Source: Rubrivivax sp. (GTDB lineage: Bacteria > Pseudomonadota > Gammaproteobacteria > Burkholderiales > Burkholderiaceae_C). Taken from it: 64,000 nucleotides of DNA. The stretch covers positions 1 through 64,000 of the forward strand of contig JAJTDE010000002.1 of the NCBI GenBank assembly GCA_021298085.1, written 5' to 3'. Made by a program: the position numbers and the translations under genes. The notes under the pieces are model-generated. The model worked only from the letters and a program-made list of their open reading frames with translations, had not been told where the DNA came from and ran no database searches. Positions within the stretch are counted from its first letter, which is position 1. Each line of letters opens with the position of its first letter. This document shows, piece by piece, positions 18,725-26,655 of this stretch.

Positions 18725-18946
18725 ATGCCACTGCCTTCGCCCTGTATCAACGTCTGCCGGATGCATGCACGTGCGCCGTGGTGCGAGGGCTGCGGGCGCA
18801 GCTTGGACGAGATCGCGGGATGGTCGCGCCTGGACGACACAGCGCGTGCCCGAGTCTGGTCTGAACTGGCGGGGCGATTGCACGAGATGGGCGCTGCGGC
18901 GGCAGATCAGTCTGCCGCCAGCGCCCGTGATCCAGCCTGCCGGTAG
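18725..18946 (+). CDS. DUF1289 domain-containing protein
   Basis: A 73-aa small protein with four cysteines (residues 7, 11, 20 and 23) in the pattern CINVC...WCEGCGRSLDEIAGW. This is the hallmark of DUF1289 (E. coli YdhL type), probably a small metal- or cluster-binding module. The start is ATG 18725, 10 bp after the YbaK stop; the track start at 18677 lies in the previous gene. Function unknown. The Ala-rich tail (AAAADQSAASARD) looks disordered. Confidence 0.85.
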   Translation: MPLPSPCINVCRMHARAPWCEGCGRSLDEIAGWSRLDDTARARVWSELAGRLHEMGAAAADQSAASARDPACR

Positions 18947-18958
18947 GTCGCACGGCCC

Positions 18959-19597
18959 ATGCAGACGATCGATTTCTGGTTCGACCCGATTTCGCCCTAT
19001 GCATGGCTGGCGTTTGATGCCTTGCCCGATGCGCTTGAGGGCTTGTCGGTGCAGGTGCGGTACCGCCCTGTTCTGTTGGCGGGCTTGTTGTCGCGGTGGG
19101 GCCAGAAAGGCCCCGCCGAGGTGCCACCCAAGCGCGACTGGACCTACCGTGACGTGATGTGGTGCGCGCACCGACAAGGCCTGAGACTGGACCTGCCTCA
19201 GCGGCACCCGTTCAACCCGCTGCCGCTGTTGAGGCTGCTGCTGGCGGCCTCTCCGCCAGGGGGTACCCCGTCGCGTCATGCGGTTGAACAGGTGTTCAGG
19301 CACGTGTGGGAAGGGGGGCTGGACCCGCTGGATGCTGAGCGCCTGGAGGCTCTGCAGTCGGCCGTCAAGCCTGTGCGCGACCCGTCAGATCCCGCTGTTA
19401 AGGCAGAACTTAGGGAAAGTACTGAGCAGTCGATTGCACATGGGGTCTTTGGTGTTCCCAGTGTGGTGGTGTCCGGCAAGTGCTTCTGGGGTGCGAGTGC
19501 CCTGGACGCCGTAAGCGCTTGTTTACGTGGAGATTTGTGGTTTGACGGCCCCCAGTGGGCGGAGGCTGCGCGGCCCAGGGCCGCGACCTGGCGCTGA
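18959..19597 (+). CDS. 2-hydroxychromene-2-carboxylate isomerase family (DsbA-fold) protein
   Basis: A 212-aa protein of the kappa-GST/HCCA isomerase family, a glutathione-using thioredoxin-fold enzyme. 'MQTIDFWFDPISPYAWLAFDAL' is the characteristic start; Ser12 takes the place of the thiol of DsbA. 'AHGVFGVPSVVVSGKCFWGASALDAV' holds the cis-Pro loop (VPS) and the conserved 'FWG'. True HCCA isomerases work in naphthalene degradation, but no such genes are nearby, so the substrate may differ. It lies 12 bp after the DUF1289 gene and ends the leucine-block transcript. Confidence 0.85.
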   Translation: MQTIDFWFDPISPYAWLAFDALPDALEGLSVQVRYRPVLLAGLLSRWGQKGPAEVPPKRDWTYRDVMWCAHRQGLRLDLPQRHPFNPLPLLRLLLAASPPGGTPSRHAVEQVFRHVWEGGLDPLDAERLEALQSAVKPVRDPSDPAVKAELRESTEQSIAHGVFGVPSVVVSGKCFWGASALDAVSACLRGDLWFDGPQWAEAARPRAATWR

Positions 19598-19733
19598 TCC
19601 GCGTCAGTTTCGCGGCAGTCTGTTGTCAGCCCAGGTTGGCTGAGCGTCAGAGGGAGGTCAGAGCCGGGGACAACCATTCTCGGGTCGGCACAAGGGTCTT
19701 CATCCCGAGTGCCCCAACCTGACTGGAGAAACC

Positions 19734-20042
19734 ATGGACGCAGCTCTCGCTTCCAAGATCGCCGGCCACCCGAAATACCAGGAACTGAAGAGCAAGCGCT
19801 CCAGTTTCGGTTGGTGGCTAACGGCCGCAATGATGATCGTCTACTACGGCTTCATCTTGCTCGTGGCATTCAACAAGCCGTTCCTGGCTTCGCGCCTGGG
19901 CGAGGGTGTGATGACCATGGGCATCCCCGTGGGCCTGGGCGTCATCCTGTTCACGATTGTCATCACGGCCATCTATGTGCGCCGAGCCAACAGCGAATTT
20001 GATTCGCTGGCCGAAGAACTCAACAAGGCGGTGCTGAAATGA
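19734..20042 (+). CDS. DUF485 domain-containing membrane protein (YjcH-like)
   Basis: A 102-aa small inner-membrane protein with two TM helices (about residues 26-46 and 60-82). It matches the YjcH/DUF485 family that almost always precedes actP. '[41 protein letters not shown]' is the typical first half. The start ATG 19734 is preceded by 'ctggagaaacc', a clear Shine-Dalgarno. The stop overlaps the actP start by 4 bases. The 136-bp space upstream contains a 6-bp inverted repeat (tcagcc/ggctga, 19626-19643) of unknown meaning and must hold the promoter of the acetate locus. Confidence 0.92.
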   Translation: MDAALASKIAGHPKYQELKSKRSSFGWWLTAAMMIVYYGFILLVAFNKPFLASRLGEGVMTMGIPVGLGVILFTIVITAIYVRRANSEFDSLAEELNKAVLK

Positions 20043-21751
20043 CGCCCAAGCACTTTTTCATCGCCGCTGGTCTGTCGTGCGCCACCGCAGCGGCCATGGC
20101 CGCTGGGGCTGACCTCGGTCAGGCCGAAAAGCAGGCCACCAACTGGACGGCGATCGCCATGTTCGGCATCTTCGTGGCGTTCACCCTGTGGATCACCAAG
20201 TGGGCTGCAGCCAAGACCAAGAGCGCTGCCGACTTCTACACCGGCGGCGGCGGCATCACCGGCTTCCAGAATGGCCTGGCCATCGCGGGCGACTACATGT
20301 CGGCTGCGTCGTTCCTGGGCATTTCGGCGGCCGTGATGGCCAGTGGCTTTGACGGTTTGATCTACTCGATCGGCTTCCTGGTGGGCTGGCCGGTGGTCAC
20401 CTTCCTGCTCGCCGAACGCCTGCGCAACCTCGGCAAGTTCACCTTTGCCGACGTGGCCGCCTTCCGCTTCGAGCAAGCCCCGGTTCGGGTGTTTGCCGCG
20501 TCAGGGACGCTGGTGGTGGTGGCGTTCTACCTGATCGCGCAGATGGTGGGTGCTGGGCAGCTGATCAAGCTGCTGTTCGGCCTGGAGTATTGGATCGCGG
20601 TGGTCATCGTGGGTGGCCTGATGATGGTCTATGTGCTCTTTGGTGGCATGACGGCCACCACCTGGGTGCAGATCATCAAGGCCATCATGCTGCTGTGCGG
20701 TGCGTCCTTCATGGCGTTCATGGTGCTGCTGCAGTTTGGCTTCAGCCCTGAGGCGATGTTTGCCAAGGCGGTCGAGATCAAGACCGGTCTGGCCACCAAC
20801 GCCGGCAAGACACCCGAGGAAGCAGCCAAGGCGGGCTTCTCCATCATGGGCCCCGGTGGCTTCGTGAAGGACCCGATCTCCGCCATCAGCTTCGGCATGG
20901 CCTTGATGTTCGGCACGGCGGGACTGCCCCACATCCTGATGCGCTTCTTCACGGTGCCCAACGCCAAGGAAGCGCGCAAGTCGGTGCTGTGGGCGACCAC
21001 CTGGATCGGCTACTTCTACATTCTGACCTTCATCATCGGCTTTGGCGCCATCACCTTCGTGCTGACCAACCCGCAGTTCCTGGACGCCAAGGGCGCGCTG
21101 CTGGGTGGCAACAACATGGCGGCGGTGCACCTGGCCAACGCCGTGGGCGGCAACGTGTTCCTGGGCTTCATCTCGGCCGTGGCGTTTGCCACGATCCTGG
21201 CGGTGGTGGCAGGCCTGACGCTGTCGGGCGCTTCTGCCGTGTCGCATGACCTCTACGGCACCGTGCTCAAGAAGGGCAAGGCCGACAGCGCCAGCGAGCT
21301 GCGCGTCTCGAAGATCACCACCGTCGTGCTGGGCGTGGTTGCCGTGGTGCTGGGCATCGCCTTCGAGAAGCAGAACATCGCGTTCATGGTCTCGCTGGCC
21401 TTTGCGATTGCCGCGTCTGCCAACTTCCCGGTGCTCGTGATGAGCGTGCTCTGGAAGGGCTGCACCACCCGCGGCGCGGTGATCGGCGGTTTCCTGGGCC
21501 TGATCAGCTCGGTGGCGCTGACGGTGGTCTCACCAGCCGTGTGGGAAGCCACGCTGGGCAACCCCAAGGGCTCGGCCTGGTTCCCGTATGCCAGCCCTGC
21601 GTTGTTCTCGATGACCATCGGCTTTGTGGGTATCTGGTTGTTCTCCCTGTTGGACGGCAGCAAGCGTGCCGCCACCGACAAGGCGGGCTTCCTGGCACAG
21701 CAGGTTCGCTCAGAGACAGGCATCGGTGCAGCCGGCGCCTCTGGCCACTGA
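20039..21751 (+). CDS. actP: cation/acetate symporter (SSS family)
   Basis: A 570-aa sodium:solute symporter of the ActP type, importing acetate or another short monocarboxylate with a cation. An N-terminal signal-like segment (residues 1-22) is followed by 13 predicted TM helices. '[29 protein letters not shown]' and '[33 protein letters not shown]' are ActP signatures. It is coupled to the DUF485 gene and followed by a strong terminator at 21796. Adjacency to an SSS-domain kinase suggests that the system is induced by the transported acid. Confidence 0.92.
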   Translation: MTPKHFFIAAGLSCATAAAMAAGADLGQAEKQATNWTAIAMFGIFVAFTLWITKWAAAKTKSAADFYTGGGGITGFQNGLAIAGDYMSAASFLGISAAVMASGFDGLIYSIGFLVGWPVVTFLLAERLRNLGKFTFADVAAFRFEQAPVRVFAASGTLVVVAFYLIAQMVGAGQLIKLLFGLEYWIAVVIVGGLMMVYVLFGGMTATTWVQIIKAIMLLCGASFMAFMVLLQFGFSPEAMFAKAVEIKTGLATNAGKTPEEAAKAGFSIMGPGGFVKDPISAISFGMALMFGTAGLPHILMRFFTVPNAKEARKSVLWATTWIGYFYILTFIIGFGAITFVLTNPQFLDAKGALLGGNNMAAVHLANAVGGNVFLGFISAVAFATILAVVAGLTLSGASAVSHDLYGTVLKKGKADSASELRVSKITTVVLGVVAVVLGIAFEKQNIAFMVSLAFAIAASANFPVLVMSVLWKGCTTRGAVIGGFLGLISSVALTVVSPAVWEATLGNPKGSAWFPYASPALFSMTIGFVGIWLFSLLDGSKRAATDKAGFLAQQVRSETGIGAAGASGH

Positions 21752-21795
21752 GTGCTTGACTGGCGGTGTCTGATGCAGATCAGGCACCCAGGCCG

Positions 21796-21828
21796 GGGCT
21801 GCGGGCACACTGCCCGCAGCCCTTTTTT
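21796..21828 (+). terminator. rho-independent terminator after actP
   Basis: A perfect 12-bp stem 'gggctgcgggca' / 'tgcccgcagccc' with a 3-base loop is followed directly by six T. It separates the DUF485-actP transcript from the DUF294 gene, which must have its own promoter or depend on read-through. Confidence 0.95.
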
Positions 21829-21865
21829 GCGTCACAGGGACCTGCCATTGCGCAGGTTGTAGCCC

Positions 21866-23341
21866 TTGAACACCGTGGACGTCCGATCCAACCTTCTCCG
21901 CCATCCTGAGCCGCAGCGCGAAATGCTCGCGCTGATGACGGCGCGTGTGCGGGACGCTGTCCTCCTGCAACCGTTCTATGTGGATGGCTCGCAGGACCTC
22001 GTCAGTGTCTGCCGCGCGCTTTCAGAGCGAGGTTTGACCCATGCCCTGGTTCGCGACACGCTGGATGGCGAGCCACGTCTGGGCATCTTCACGACCACCG
22101 ACCTGCGTGATGCGCTGCTGCGCCCGCAGCCGCCTGCAGAGCTCGCGGTGCGAGAGGTGGCGCATTTCGCGTTGCTGGACATCCAGGCTGACGCCGAAGT
22201 GTTCGAGGCCTTGTGGCTGATGGTCAAGCACCGTGTACACCGCCTGCTGGTTCGCGAAGGTGATGCGGTATTGGGTGTGCTGGGCCAGCTCGAGCTCGTC
22301 AGCCTGGTGGCCAACCATTCCCACATCATCGCGCTGCAGATCGACGAGGCCCGCAGTGTGGATGAACTTCAAGGCGCGGCCCAGCGCATTGACGAGGTGA
22401 TTGCCTTGCTCCACGGCAGCGGCATCCGCATCGAACGCATCACCCGGCTGGTCAGTGAGCTCAACACGCGGTTGTTCGCGCGCGCCTGGGCCCTGATCGC
22501 GCCGCCGGAACTGGTGGCCAACAGCTGCCTCATCGTGATGGGCAGCGAAGGGCGCGGCGAGCAAATCCTCAAGACCGACCAGGACAACGCCCTGCTGCTG
22601 CGCCCCGGCGCCGAGTGGCCGGGTCTGGCTGAGGTGACCCAACGCTTCAGCGACGCCCTCAGTGCCTTTGGTTACCCGCCGTGCCCGGGCCAGATCATGC
22701 TGACCCATTCGCCCTGGTGCCAACCGCTGGATCGCTTTCAGGACACGATCCGAGGCTGGCTCTATGGGCATGGCCAGGGCCCCGAACCCGATGGCATGAT
22801 GCACATGGCCATCTTCTTCGACGCGGCCCGCGTGGCAGGCGATGCCAGTCTGTTGGCCGATGCACGGGCCTACCTGGACAGGATCCTGTCGGGTCAGGAT
22901 GCCTTGCTGGCCCGCTTTGCGGCAGCGGCAGACCAGTTCCAGGAGTCCGGCAACTGGTTCACGCGCCTGACAACCCGACGCGACGAACAGCTCATCGACT
23001 TGAAGAAGCTGGGCACCTTTCCCATCGTGCACGGCGTGCGGGCCTTGTCCCTGGCCCACGGGGTACGGGAGGCCGGCACCGCGGCTCGGCTGCAGCGGCT
23101 GGTGGCGCTTGACAAGCTCGACGCCGATCTGGCCCGTGACCTGGTGGATGCGCTGCACTACCTGATGGGGCTGCGCTTGTCGCATCAGCTGCGCCAGCGT
23201 GCCGGCGGCGCACGGCCGGGCAATGAGATCCGTGCCAACGAACTGGGCCCGCTGGAGCGCGAGCCGCTTCACGATGCCTTGGCCATCGTCAAGCGATTCC
23301 GCCAGCACCTGCGGCTGCACTTCAAGCTGGATGCGCTGTGA
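21866..23341 (+). CDS. CBS-pair/DUF294 nucleotidyltransferase-like protein
   Basis: A 491-aa signalling protein. Residues about 20-160 hold a CBS pair ('ALSERGLTHALVRDTLDGEPRLGIFTTTDLRDALL', 'ALWLMVKHRVHRLLVREGDAVLGVLGQLELVSLVANHS'). Then comes the DUF294 nucleotidyltransferase-like domain with 'ANSCLIVMGSEGRGEQILKTDQDNALLL' (GSEGR...D.D, near 225-250), and a C-terminal DUF294 helical domain. Many relatives next to actP also carry an N-terminal cyclic-nucleotide-binding domain; here the terminator 38 bases upstream leaves no room for it. The start is uncertain: TTG 21866 (track), GTG 21875 or ATG 21923. The catalytic-type residues GSxxR/DxD are intact, resembling the GlnD family. Confidence 0.85.
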   Translation: MNTVDVRSNLLRHPEPQREMLALMTARVRDAVLLQPFYVDGSQDLVSVCRALSERGLTHALVRDTLDGEPRLGIFTTTDLRDALLRPQPPAELAVREVAHFALLDIQADAEVFEALWLMVKHRVHRLLVREGDAVLGVLGQLELVSLVANHSHIIALQIDEARSVDELQGAAQRIDEVIALLHGSGIRIERITRLVSELNTRLFARAWALIAPPELVANSCLIVMGSEGRGEQILKTDQDNALLLRPGAEWPGLAEVTQRFSDALSAFGYPPCPGQIMLTHSPWCQPLDRFQDTIRGWLYGHGQGPEPDGMMHMAIFFDAARVAGDASLLADARAYLDRILSGQDALLARFAAAADQFQESGNWFTRLTTRRDEQLIDLKKLGTFPIVHGVRALSLAHGVREAGTAARLQRLVALDKLDADLARDLVDALHYLMGLRLSHQLRQRAGGARPGNEIRANELGPLEREPLHDALAIVKRFRQHLRLHFKLDAL

Positions 23342-23363
23342 GCGGCGCGCGGGCCTCTTCACC

Positions 23364-23600
23364 ATGTTGAACAAGCTGCTGACCCAACGGCTGCTGGCGC
23401 TGTTTGCCGTGGCCGCCCTGTTGTTCAACTTTCCGCTGCAGCAGTGGTGGACTGGTAGACCCTGGGCTGCGTTTGTGCTCTGGGGCGGCGTGATCGCCTG
23501 CCTGGCGTGGTTGATGGAGCGCTCGGCGCCTGCCGCTGACGTGGCGGATGACGACGCGTCGCCGCCCGAACGCGGGGCGCAGGACAGCGCAGGGACCTGA
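23364..23600 (+). CDS. small membrane protein, hypothetical
   Basis: A 78-aa protein with two hydrophobic helices (residues about 6-24 and 33-50) and an acidic, Asp/Glu-rich tail (ADVADDDASPPERGAQD). ATG 23364 lies 22 bp after the DUF294 stop and the gene ends 2 bp before the kinase GTG, so it belongs to the same transcript. The track ORF from 23199 is an over-extension. I do not recognise the family; short two-TM proteins of this kind are commonly found before SSS-type kinases. It could be an accessory subunit of the transporter-kinase. Confidence 0.7.
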   Translation: MLNKLLTQRLLALFAVAALLFNFPLQQWWTGRPWAAFVLWGGVIACLAWLMERSAPAADVADDDASPPERGAQDSAGT

Positions 23601-23602
23601 CC

Positions 23603-26290
23603 GTGTCACCGGTGACTCCTGCGCTCAGCTTCAGTGTGCAGCCACTGCCCACGAGCTGGGTGCTGGGTGCGTCCTTTGCGTACCTGGCGCTGCTGTTTGG
23701 TGTGGCTGCATGGGCTGATCGCCGTGCGCAGCAGGGGAGGTCCGTCATCTCCAACGCCTGGGTCTATTCGCTGTCGATGGCCGTCTACTGCTCGGCGTGG
23801 ACGTACTTCGGCAGTGTGGGGAGAGCCGCCGCCAGCGGTACCGGCTTCCTTCCGATCTACCTGGGGCCGACCTTGGCCATGGTGCTGGCCTGGGTGGTGC
23901 TGCGCAAGATGATCAGGATCGCGCGGCAGTACCGCATCACCTCCATTGCCGACTTCATCGCCAGCCGGTACGGCAAGAGCCGGGCGCTGGCGGGACTGGT
24001 GACGCTGATCGCGCTGGTGGGTGTGGTGCCCTACGTCGCGCTGCAGCTCAAGGGAATTGCGGTGGGGCTGTCGGTGATGACCGGGCAGGACATGGCCGGC
24101 ACCACGGGCTGGTTTGGGGATGGCACCTTCTATGTGGCCCTGGTTCTGGCGGGTTTCATCATGGTCTTTGGCACACGCCACCTGGACAACGCCGAACGGC
24201 ATGAGGGCATGGTGGCGGCGATTGCCGCAGAGTCGGTTGTGAAGCTGCTGGCATTCCTCGCGGTGGGCTGGTTTGTGGTGTTCGGGCTGTTCGGTGGGCC
24301 GGCGGACTTGATGAACCGCGCACAGGCCAACCCGGCCGTGGCGCGTGTGCTTCAACCTGAACCGGCGCTGGTTGGAGGATCCTGGTTTGCGCTGGTGCTG
24401 CTGGCCATGCTCTCGGTCCTGATGCTGCCGCGGCAGTTTCAGGTGATGGTGGTCGAGAACGTCGACGAGCGCCATGTCCGGCGTGCAGCCTGGGCGTTTC
24501 CGGCCTACCTGCTGGCCATCAACATCTTTGTGCTGCCGGTTGCCCTGGCCGGGCTGCTGCTGATGGGCGACGGCGCCAACCCCGAGATGTTTGTGCTGAC
24601 GCTTCCGCTGGCCCACCAGCAGCCGATGCTGGCGCTGCTGACCTTTGTGGGTGGCCTTTCAGCTGCCACGGGCATGGTGATCGTGGAGGCCATTGCCGTG
24701 TCGACCATGGTGTCCAACGACCTGGTGCTGCCGTTGCTGATGCGTCGGCGCGGCTTCTTCCAGCGCCACGACATGACGGGTGTCCTGAAGGGCATTCGAC
24801 GGGCGGTCATCGTGGCGCTGCTGATGCTTGGCTACGCCTATTACCGGATGGCCGGCGAGGCTTATGCCCTGGTCAGCATTGGCCTGATCAGCTTTGCCGC
24901 TGTCGCGCAGTTTGCTCCGGCGTTGCTGGGTGGCTTGTACTGGAAGGGCGGGACACGCGCTGGGGCGCTGGCGGGCCTGAGTGTGGGCGCGCTGTTGTGG
25001 GCCTACACGTTGATGCTGCCCTCACTGGCGAAATCGGGCTGGATAGCCAGTGCGTTCATCACGCAGGGCCCAGCCGGGATCGACTGGCTGCGGCCTGAGG
25101 CCTTGTTCGGCATTGAGGGGATGGATTCCCTCACGCATGCGCTGTTCTTCAGCTTGTTGGCGAACATCTCGCTGTATGTCTTCGTGTCGCTTGCCTGGCC
25201 TGCCGATGCCCGGGAGGCCGGCCAGGCGGTGCGTTTTGTCGATGTCTTTGACCGGGCAGCGGCTGGCCGGATCTTCTGGCGCGGCCGCGCACGTGTCGAC
25301 GCGCTGCAGGCGCTGCTGGGACGGTTTGTCGGCGCCGAGCGGGCGCAGCAGGTGATGCTGGCGTATCGTGCCCGCCCGGGTGTGGCCGAGGCCGGGAGCG
25401 AGCTGGCCGATGCCGGGCTGGTTCACCACGTCGAGACGCAGCTGGCCGGCGCCATTGGCAGCGCATCGGCGCGGGTGATGGTGTCGTCCGTGACCGAGGA
25501 AGAACACCTGAGCCTGGACGATGTGCTGACGATCGTCGAAGAGGCCGGTGAGCTGCGGCAGCTGAACGAGAAGCTCAAGAGCCTGGACAGGCTCAAGGAC
25601 GACTTCATGTCGTCGGTGACGCATGAACTGCGAACCCCCTTGACCAGCATCCGCGCCTTGGCCGAGCTGATGCGCGACGACCCTGACATGCCTGCCGAGC
25701 AGCGCGCGCAGTTTCTGGCCATCATCGTGGCCGAGAGCGAGCGGCTGTCACGCCTGGTGAACCAGGTGCTGGACATGGCCAAGATCGAGAGCGGCCACGC
25801 CGAATGGCGAACCGACTCCATCGACTTGCGTGACCTGCTGCAGCAAGCGGTGGCCGCGACCGGCGAGCTGTTCAGGGAGAAGGGCGCACGGGTGGCATTG
25901 GAGATACCCGACACCGTGGCGCACCTGCGCGCTGATGCTGACCGCCTGACCCAAGTGGTGGTGAACCTGCTGTCCAACGCCGCCAAGTTTGTGCCCGCAG
26001 GCCGCGGCCTTGTCCACGTGCAGCTGCAGTGCGACGCCGAGCGCGCGCTGATCACAGTGAGTGACAACGGCCCTGGCGTGGCAGCGGAGCAGCAGCACAC
26101 CATCTTCGAGCGATTCAGACAAGGCGGCGATGACCGTCATCGACCACAGGGCACCGGGCTGGGCCTGCCGATCAGCCGGCAGATCGTCGAGCACTTCGGC
26201 GGCCGACTGTGGCTGGATTCCACACCTGGGCAGGGGTCGCGCTTCAGCTTCTCGCTGCCCTGGACACCGCAGAAGGAGACGCCCCCATGA
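23603..26290 (+). CDS. SSS-domain sensor histidine kinase (CbrA/CrbS-like)
   Basis: An 895-aa hybrid of a sodium:solute symporter domain and a histidine kinase. Residues about 15-540 form roughly 13 TM helices with typical SSS segments ('YCSAWTYFGSVGRAAASGTGFLPIYLGP'). Residues about 570-600 ('ALLGRFVGAERAQQVMLAYRA') resemble the STAC linker found in CbrA/CrbS proteins. A coiled linker leads to HisKA with phospho-acceptor His674 in SSVTHELRTPLTS, then HATPase_c with N box 'VVNLLSNAAKF' and G boxes 'DNGPGV' and 'GTGLGLPIS'. The start is GTG 23603. It probably senses or transports a carboxylate and phosphorylates the receiver encoded next (ATGA overlap). There is no PAS domain. Confidence 0.93.
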   Translation: MSPVTPALSFSVQPLPTSWVLGASFAYLALLFGVAAWADRRAQQGRSVISNAWVYSLSMAVYCSAWTYFGSVGRAAASGTGFLPIYLGPTLAMVLAWVVLRKMIRIARQYRITSIADFIASRYGKSRALAGLVTLIALVGVVPYVALQLKGIAVGLSVMTGQDMAGTTGWFGDGTFYVALVLAGFIMVFGTRHLDNAERHEGMVAAIAAESVVKLLAFLAVGWFVVFGLFGGPADLMNRAQANPAVARVLQPEPALVGGSWFALVLLAMLSVLMLPRQFQVMVVENVDERHVRRAAWAFPAYLLAINIFVLPVALAGLLLMGDGANPEMFVLTLPLAHQQPMLALLTFVGGLSAATGMVIVEAIAVSTMVSNDLVLPLLMRRRGFFQRHDMTGVLKGIRRAVIVALLMLGYAYYRMAGEAYALVSIGLISFAAVAQFAPALLGGLYWKGGTRAGALAGLSVGALLWAYTLMLPSLAKSGWIASAFITQGPAGIDWLRPEALFGIEGMDSLTHALFFSLLANISLYVFVSLAWPADAREAGQAVRFVDVFDRAAAGRIFWRGRARVDALQALLGRFVGAERAQQVMLAYRARPGVAEAGSELADAGLVHHVETQLAGAIGSASARVMVSSVTEEEHLSLDDVLTIVEEAGELRQLNEKLKSLDRLKDDFMSSVTHELRTPLTSIRALAELMRDDPDMPAEQRAQFLAIIVAESERLSRLVNQVLDMAKIESGHAEWRTDSIDLRDLLQQAVAATGELFREKGARVALEIPDTVAHLRADADRLTQVVVNLLSNAAKFVPAGRGLVHVQLQCDAERALITVSDNGPGVAAEQQHTIFERFRQGGDDRHRPQGTGLGLPISRQIVEHFGGRLWLDSTPGQGSRFSFSLPWTPQKETPP

Positions 26291-26655
26291 ACACCAAGAC
26301 GGTCCTGATCGCCGACGACGAGCCCAACATCCTGATCTCCCTGGAGTTCCTGATGAAGCGCGAAGGCTGGCAGGTCAGTGTGGCCAGGGATGGCAACGAA
26401 GCGCTGGCAGCGATCCAGAAGCAACGCCCTGACCTTGTCCTGCTGGACGTGATGATGCCTGGTCGAAGTGGGTATGACGTGTGCCAGGCCGTGCGTGCCG
26501 ACGAGAGCCTCAGTGGCGTCAAGATCCTGATGCTGACGGCCAAGGGGCGTGACACCGATGTTGCCCAGGGGCTGGGCGTGGGCGCCGATGCCTACATGAC
26601 CAAGCCGTTTTCCACCAAGGACCTGGCGGCCAAGGTCCGGGAGATGCTGTCGTGA
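26287..26655 (+). CDS. single-domain response regulator
   Basis: A 122-aa CheY-like receiver with no output domain. The acidic pocket is IADDEPN (Asp10, Asp11), the phospho-acceptor Asp54 lies in LLDVMMPG, the conserved Thr in LMLTAKG, and Lys in TKPFSTKDL. ATG 26287 overlaps the kinase stop and the gene overlaps the next start (GTGA), so kinase, receiver and exonuclease hybrid are translated together. CrbR/CbrB partners of related kinases have DNA-binding domains; this one does not, so the signal must pass by protein contact, perhaps to the downstream hybrid (inference). Confidence 0.93.
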   Translation: MNTKTVLIADDEPNILISLEFLMKREGWQVSVARDGNEALAAIQKQRPDLVLLDVMMPGRSGYDVCQAVRADESLSGVKILMLTAKGRDTDVAQGLGVGADAYMTKPFSTKDLAAKVREMLS

